Source: Phoronis pallida
Lineage: Eukaryota > Phoronida > Phoronidae
Direction: 5' to 3'
DNA: 12,063 bases
Assembly: GCA_028565715.1 (NCBI GenBank)
Contig: JAOXYC010193354.1
Span: forward strand, 1-12,063
The notes under the pieces: model-generated
The model's input: only the letters and a program-made list of their open reading frames with translations
The model's database searches: none
Told to the model about the DNA's origin: nothing
Program-made: the position numbers and the translations under genes
In this document: piece after piece, positions 8,634 to 12,063 of the stretch
How the letters are laid out: every line of letters starts with the position of its first letter
How positions within the stretch are numbered: the first letter of the stretch is position 1

Positions 8634-11600
8634 CTGGACAAAAAGAAAAATGTAACAATGAAATGAATATAACACATGTTTGTGTGACAAGCTTTTATTT
8701 TAGTGAAGACAGTGTTTTGATATGAATCTCGATGACTTACACATCGCAACTGTGTTTGAATTATAGCTGTTTAATTTTGTGGGTTGTAGTAAATATGAGT
8801 AATATAAATTGCTTTGTCTTGCTAAGGCTATTCAAACGCATAGAGCAAATGAAATCCTCAAATTTACAACAATGATAACATTGCAAACTAATTAAGAAAT
8901 CAAACTAACTGTTTTAGGAAGACTTTTATTTCTTGTTAATCGAGCTGGACGAAAGGATCCAAATCACAGCGAGGTGTAGTGGTAAACCTTCAATATTAAT
9001 TTCCACGCTTTCCCCTCCTTCCTGAATTTAAAGGAGAATTAAAAACCAAACTTCTTTGATACTTACAATATTTTGGTTAGTTAGCATGATGATAGACTCT
9101 TGGGAATAGTAGTACCAAGCCATCACAGCTGGGTGGACTAAGTACGCGCAGTAAGTGAGGCGGCTCAGTGGAAGTACTCCCTTCCACGAGAGGAGCTCGT
9201 TCACATAACCTAAGAAGAAAATAAAGGTGATCACAACGCCCATGGCGCTCTTTCAGGGGGGTGCTCCAACCATGAGTCACGAAGAAGGATTTACTTTTTA
9301 AAGTATAAACAATTTATTACTCATTACAATGTATTTTAATTATAGACTTATATAAATCTTTTTCATAAGGATCGGAGATCTACAGACGAAACTTACCACC
9401 ATATCCACAAGAGCAAGCATAGATCACCCACCCAACCCCGAGAGACCATCCGAACCGCCAGGTGGCGTTGTAGAAGGCGGACAAATCGTTGTCCCAAGAC
9501 TTTCCTTCATGAACAACGCTAGCCATTGGTCCACAGAGACCGTACAGAGTCGAGATACAGAGGAATGCTGCTACAGCCCAACCAAACATCACAAAGATCT
9601 AGGTTTCGTCAAAAAGAAACGAAAATCAACAATTATTGTTGTATTTCAATTCAGAGCTTTTTTCCATTTTATTTCATTTATTAAAGAGATACATAACATT
9701 GAACATGTTGCTCTGTGAGTAGCAGCACTCGTGATACCAAATAACACCAGTCACTGTGACAGATTGTAGGGATAAACAGCTATTCATAAGTTTAATATTG
9801 GAGGCGAGAATCGGAGCTACTCAAGGAAACTCTTGAAGAAAAAGTGACATGAAGACGTGTTGGTTACTAGTGTAGCCTATGTACAATGCCGGTGGATGTT
9901 GTGTAATACTTTTGTTTTCAGAGTGGATGCCGGAATATTTAAGTTGGTATTGCAATTGCTCAGGATTAGTACAGGGTGACTTATAATTAAAATAATTTCC
10001 TGGAAGCAAAATAGCAAGCATTCAATACTTACTATTCGCCTGTACTGGTTCCTGATTGGTATCTCGCATTTATACTTATACAGTAAGAAACCCACATATA
10101 TCCCAACAGTGTATGGCGATATACGTGTCCATGGGTGAACATACATCAGGTTCCAGTCATCTGGGTGACTCTTTCTATATAAATATGCAACGACATACAT
10201 TGGAGGTGCAGGGCCATACTGTATATGCCGGATCATAAATTACAAACCAAATTTAGTCTAGATGTCTTATGTGCCTATTGGGCACCACAGGACCTACATT
10301 GTATTTGTAAATAGGGAAGTTAGATCTGGATCTGGACTTATACAATTACTCAAGTCTATTTGCTATTTTATTTCTATCTCAGGTGTAAGCATATGAAGTC
10401 TGTTGCAGAATTTGAGCATACTTAAAATGAACTGGTTTCAGTGGATTGTCGCTCCCTAAACTGGTCGTCTTTTATATCGATGGGCCCAATAGAAATGTTC
10501 CAAATACGAAAAAAATCCATGCAATGAAAGATTTATGTTGACATTTTACTCACGGGTAGTCAGAGGGAGGTATGGTACCTCCTGGACCAAACTTGTTGTA
10601 CACAGAGATGATACCACGTGATATGATTGAGCCAAGTGCAAACAAGAAGACAACAATCGAACCAAGTAGCTCAGACCTGTTGATTAAATAGTAAAATAAA
10701 AATAAAAATAAAAATACTACTTCGGCATAGTAAGCTTCTGTACTATGCATTTGTTGATTGGTTATAAAAAATGACAGGACTTTCACTATATAGTTGGATT
10801 TGAGGATTTTAGGACACCTGGGACACCAGCAATAAATCGACTTGTAGATATTACATCGATAGGCTTTCTCTATATTTGATAATCACGAATGTGTTACTTT
10901 TTTCCAGTGGGAGTTACAGCCAAATAAAAATAATAACGGAACTCACTTGAACAAGGTGAACACCATGAACGGAGCCACAATATAGAACTGCATATCGTTT
11001 GACAAATACCAAGACCATCCCATACACTGGAAAACAACATGTGGAACATTATAATAATTCCAGAGTCCTCACATTTGAAACTTTCGACCTAGACTTAGAC
11101 TGAACTCTAGCCCCTTCGACTCAGGTCGAGGGACTGTTTCAATCGCAGGGGGTCCTCCGTTTTTTTTACCGAAGTAAGAGACTGTGTGACGTAATCAACA
11201 TATACTAAGCTAGATTCGATTATCGCGTAGGGAGAACATACCATCGTGTGAGATGAGCTGTTGGAGAGACTAGACGTAGACTCGTCTTCTTTTATTTCCT
11301 CAATCTGGACAGTATATTACAACACCAAAAATAATTAGTTGAATTGAAGGCAAGATAACTTTATAGTATCCAATCAACATTATTGTAGAGACCAATGAGA
11401 AAGTATTTAGGTAAAATTGTCCAAAATGTGATCACGGGCACATACATGTATGATTGTCTCAATCCAAAAAGACTGAATTGCTGGTTCGGTCACCATCAAG
11501 GATTAAAGATGTATCTCTAATTTTAGGTACAGTTCTGTCAGAGGTATACTTCCTAACCGAGGCCTTTCCCATTTAGCAGACGAATGAACTGAATCGTATC

Positions 11601-11797
11601 CAGAAAACATATTTGTGTTCAATAATATGCTGCTTACCATCTTGTTTGAATGTACCACGTTGTTTATATACAACAGATTTGTCCACCAGGTGGTAGCACA
11701 GTTTGAGTCAAAATCTTCCCGCCATATTGGTCCATAGCCCAGGTACGGTAACACGCAGTAGTAAACCATCAGGACCAGCATATAGGCCGGCGTCAAC
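8517..11797 (-). CDS. NRF-6-like acyltransferase-3 family membrane protein, 3' part (8 exons, 5' end outside window)
   Basis: Joining minus-strand exons 11638-11797, 11242-11304, 10947-11026, 10554-10676, 10033-10218, 9397-9598, 9067-9209 and 8517-8633 gives about 356 residues. Motifs resemble the nose-resistant-to-fluoxetine (NRF-6) family from memory: RLTPAYM, WWTNLLYINN, CMGWSWYLSNDMQFY, HPWTRISPYTVGIYVG, PLSRLTYCAYLVHP and FEAPMLGLEKALF. The hydrophobic stretches suggest at least seven membrane segments. Family members carry an acyltransferase-3 domain and sit in cell membranes. In C. elegans, nrf-6 affects fluoxetine-induced nose contraction and yolk uptake; the substrate here cannot be told. 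The signal peptide, the NRF domain and the first part of the acyltransferase domain, including its usual conserved histidine region, must lie beyond 11797. All introns fit GT-AG, and all phases agree except 10554/10218, which leaves functionality slightly uncertain. Several NRF-6 paralogues usually exist per genome, so no symbol is given. Confidence 0.93.
9067..9209 (-). CDS. NRF-6-like gene, exon g (PLSRLTYCAYLVHP signature)
   Basis: After TTTTCTTCTTAG the two bases GT complete a Gly codon, and 47 codons follow, from YVNELLSWKGVLPLSRLTYC through AYLVHPAVMAWYYYSQ to NQNI, ending in phase 0 at GTAAGT. The P-L-S-R-L-T-Y-C-A-Y-L-V-H-P block is the clearest single signature of the family in this window. 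The open frame continues upstream of the acceptor, but that stretch is intron: the splice phase with exon f and the family match both begin at GGYVNELLSWK. Confidence 0.94.
9397..9598 (-). CDS. NRF-6-like gene, exon f (two membrane helices)
   Basis: After CCTAG the frame reads IFVMFGWAVAAFLCISTLYG, then a loop with the typical AFYNATWRFGWSLGVGWVIYACSCGYG. The exon ends with one base of the next Gly codon before the donor GTAAGT. It holds 67 codons plus one base. It encodes a helix, an extramembrane loop and another helix; R/W-x-x-W-x-L-G-V-x-W-V-I-x-A-C is a common NRF-6 pattern. The junctions on both sides agree in phase. Confidence 0.93.
10033..10218 (-). CDS. NRF-6-like gene, exon e (HPWTRISPYTVG segment)
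   Basis: The exon follows GGCATATACAG and has 62 codons, starting YGPAPPMYVVAY and ending QYRRI before the donor GTAAGT, in phase 0 at both ends. The block MYVHPWTRISPYTVGIYVGFLLYKY matches the family's conserved Y-x-K-P-W/Y-x-R-I-x-P-Y-x-x-G helix region. There is an in-frame TAA a few codons upstream of the acceptor, so the exon cannot extend further 5' to repair the phase problem with exon d. Confidence 0.9.
10554..10676 (-). CDS. NRF-6-like gene, exon d (membrane helix plus loop)
   Basis: The acceptor is AATCAACAG. The first base G completes Lys, and 40 codons follow, from SELLGSIVVFLFALGSII through KFGPGGTIPPSDY, then CC before the donor GTGAGT. The exon encodes a membrane helix (about residues 3-24 of the exon) followed by a Gly/Pro-rich loop. 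It ends in phase 2, whereas the next recognisable exon at 10033-10218 must begin in phase 0. The direct join would therefore shift the frame; see the separate finding. An AAAAAT-type simple repeat lies in the intron just upstream on the minus strand (10693-10716). Confidence 0.88.
10693..10716. repeat. AAAATA microsatellite
   Basis: Four imperfect units of AAAATA/AAAAAT lie in the intron between exons c and d of the NRF-6-like gene. On the coding strand this is a TTTTTA-rich tract shortly upstream of the exon d acceptor, and it may serve as part of the pyrimidine tract. Confidence 0.7.
10947..11026 (-). CDS. NRF-6-like gene, exon c (CMGWSWYLSNDMQF segment)
   Basis: The acceptor is TTTTCCAG. 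The exon encodes 26 residues, CMGWSWYLSNDMQFY and then IVAPFMVFTLF, and ends with AA before the donor GTGAGT; the lysine codon is completed by the first base of the next exon. The W-x-W-Y-L-x-N-D-M-Q-F-Y block is one of the most conserved parts of NRF-6 proteins and leads directly into a membrane helix. The conserved residues all look intact. Confidence 0.93.
11242..11304 (-). CDS. NRF-6-like gene, extra in-frame 63-bp exon (acidic/serine-rich)
   Basis: A pyrimidine-containing tract ending TGTCCAG precedes the exon, and GTATGT follows it. The 21 codons are phase 0 on both sides and have no stop, starting IEEIKEDESTSS and ending SSSHTM. Neighbouring exons a (ends NKM) and c (starts CMGW) also join directly in frame, and that direct join matches the usual family order. 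This exon can therefore be skipped without changing the frame. It would add a charged, serine-rich stretch to a loop between membrane segments. It could be an alternative cassette exon, a lineage-specific insertion, or a chance open stretch between splice-like sites. No transcript evidence is available here. Confidence 0.6.
11638..11797 (-). CDS. NRF-6-like gene, exon a (most 5' exon visible)
   Basis: The exon starts after TTTGAG with one base that completes an upstream codon, probably Arg, and then encodes 53 residues from LTPAYMLVLMVYY to NNVVHSNKM. It ends in phase 0 at the donor GTAAGC. It holds one membrane helix (LTPAYMLVLMVYYCVLPYLG), then GYGPIW and the family signature WWTNLLYINN, which in relatives lies in the loop before the CMGWSWYL segment. 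The reading frame continues open upstream of the acceptor, but those codons do not look like the family, so I placed the boundary at the AG. The preceding exon is not visible before the window edge at 12063. Confidence 0.9.
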
Positions 11798-12063
11798 CTC
11801 AAAGATAAATGGAATGTAGCAGGGTCTATGCAGGGTCGGAATATATATATGAATGAACAACAATACATTTCTTCGAACGTAAATGTGGTCTACATTTCAA
11901 TATTCATAATGACAGTTTTACCATCTTATTGGGGAGTACAGTACATTAATCTGATATGCCGTAGATGTATTATTCATCAACATCAACATCGTTGTCGACG
12001 TCGTTATCGTCTTATGGGTATTGCATATAAACGAAGGGTGGCGATTGGTCAAGAAGTAATTGA
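11798..12063. other. Intron 5' of the first visible NRF-6-like exon
   Basis: No family-like exon is seen between the acceptor at 11798 and the window end. A triplet-rich run alternating CATCAA and GTCGTT-type units lies at about 11975-12011. The missing upstream exons should lie beyond 12063. Confidence 0.5.

Noticed and set aside
9077-9280. Minus-strand 67-codon frame (starting MTHGWSTPL) overlapping an NRF-6-like exon
   Set aside because: It is a shadow frame: the alternative frame has the family motif PLSRLTYCAYLVHP and correct splice phases.
9821-10021. Minus-strand 66-codon open frame downstream of exon e
   Set aside because: It lies in an intron between two exons with matching phases and has no family similarity.

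Overview
The window looks like nuclear DNA of an invertebrate animal. It is AT-rich, and its coding sequence is broken into short exons with GT-AG introns. It also carries foldback-type mobile repeats, and its best gene belongs to a family that is abundant in invertebrates (nose resistant to fluoxetine 6, NRF-6). I cannot name the species. A marine invertebrate such as a mollusc or lancelet is only a guess.

Right third (about 8.38-11.80 kb, minus strand): eight exons of an NRF-6-like multi-pass membrane acyltransferase. They cover the C-terminal two thirds of the acyltransferase-3 domain down to the stop codon and candidate poly(A) signals. The 5' exons lie beyond the right edge. Splice phases agree at every junction except one (exon at 10554-10676 to exon at 10033-10218). 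A 63-bp in-frame exon at 11242-11304 inserts an acidic/serine-rich segment into an otherwise conserved stretch.

Left half (minus strand): I infer the 5' end of a second gene. A start exon at 5607-5628 joins in phase to an exon at 1730-1816 across a 3.8-kb intron. The joined 36-residue N-terminus has a basic cluster and is not recognised. Later exons were not found and probably lie beyond the left edge.

Mobile DNA: three structurally different inverted-repeat elements lie at 114-797, 3598-3782 and 4159-4731. The last two are inside the long intron of the second gene, and the first is downstream of its exon 2. The 114-797 element carries mirrored arrays of a 16-bp repeat and a nearly perfect nested inverted repeat. 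A decayed open stretch at 6724-7005 may be a retroelement remnant.

Both genes are transcribed leftwards, with the NRF-6-like gene upstream of the other. Nothing shows that they work together. I see no CRISPR array, operon, rRNA or convincing tRNA, and no evidence for a new multi-gene system. The most useful leads are the odd exon junctions and the foldback elements.
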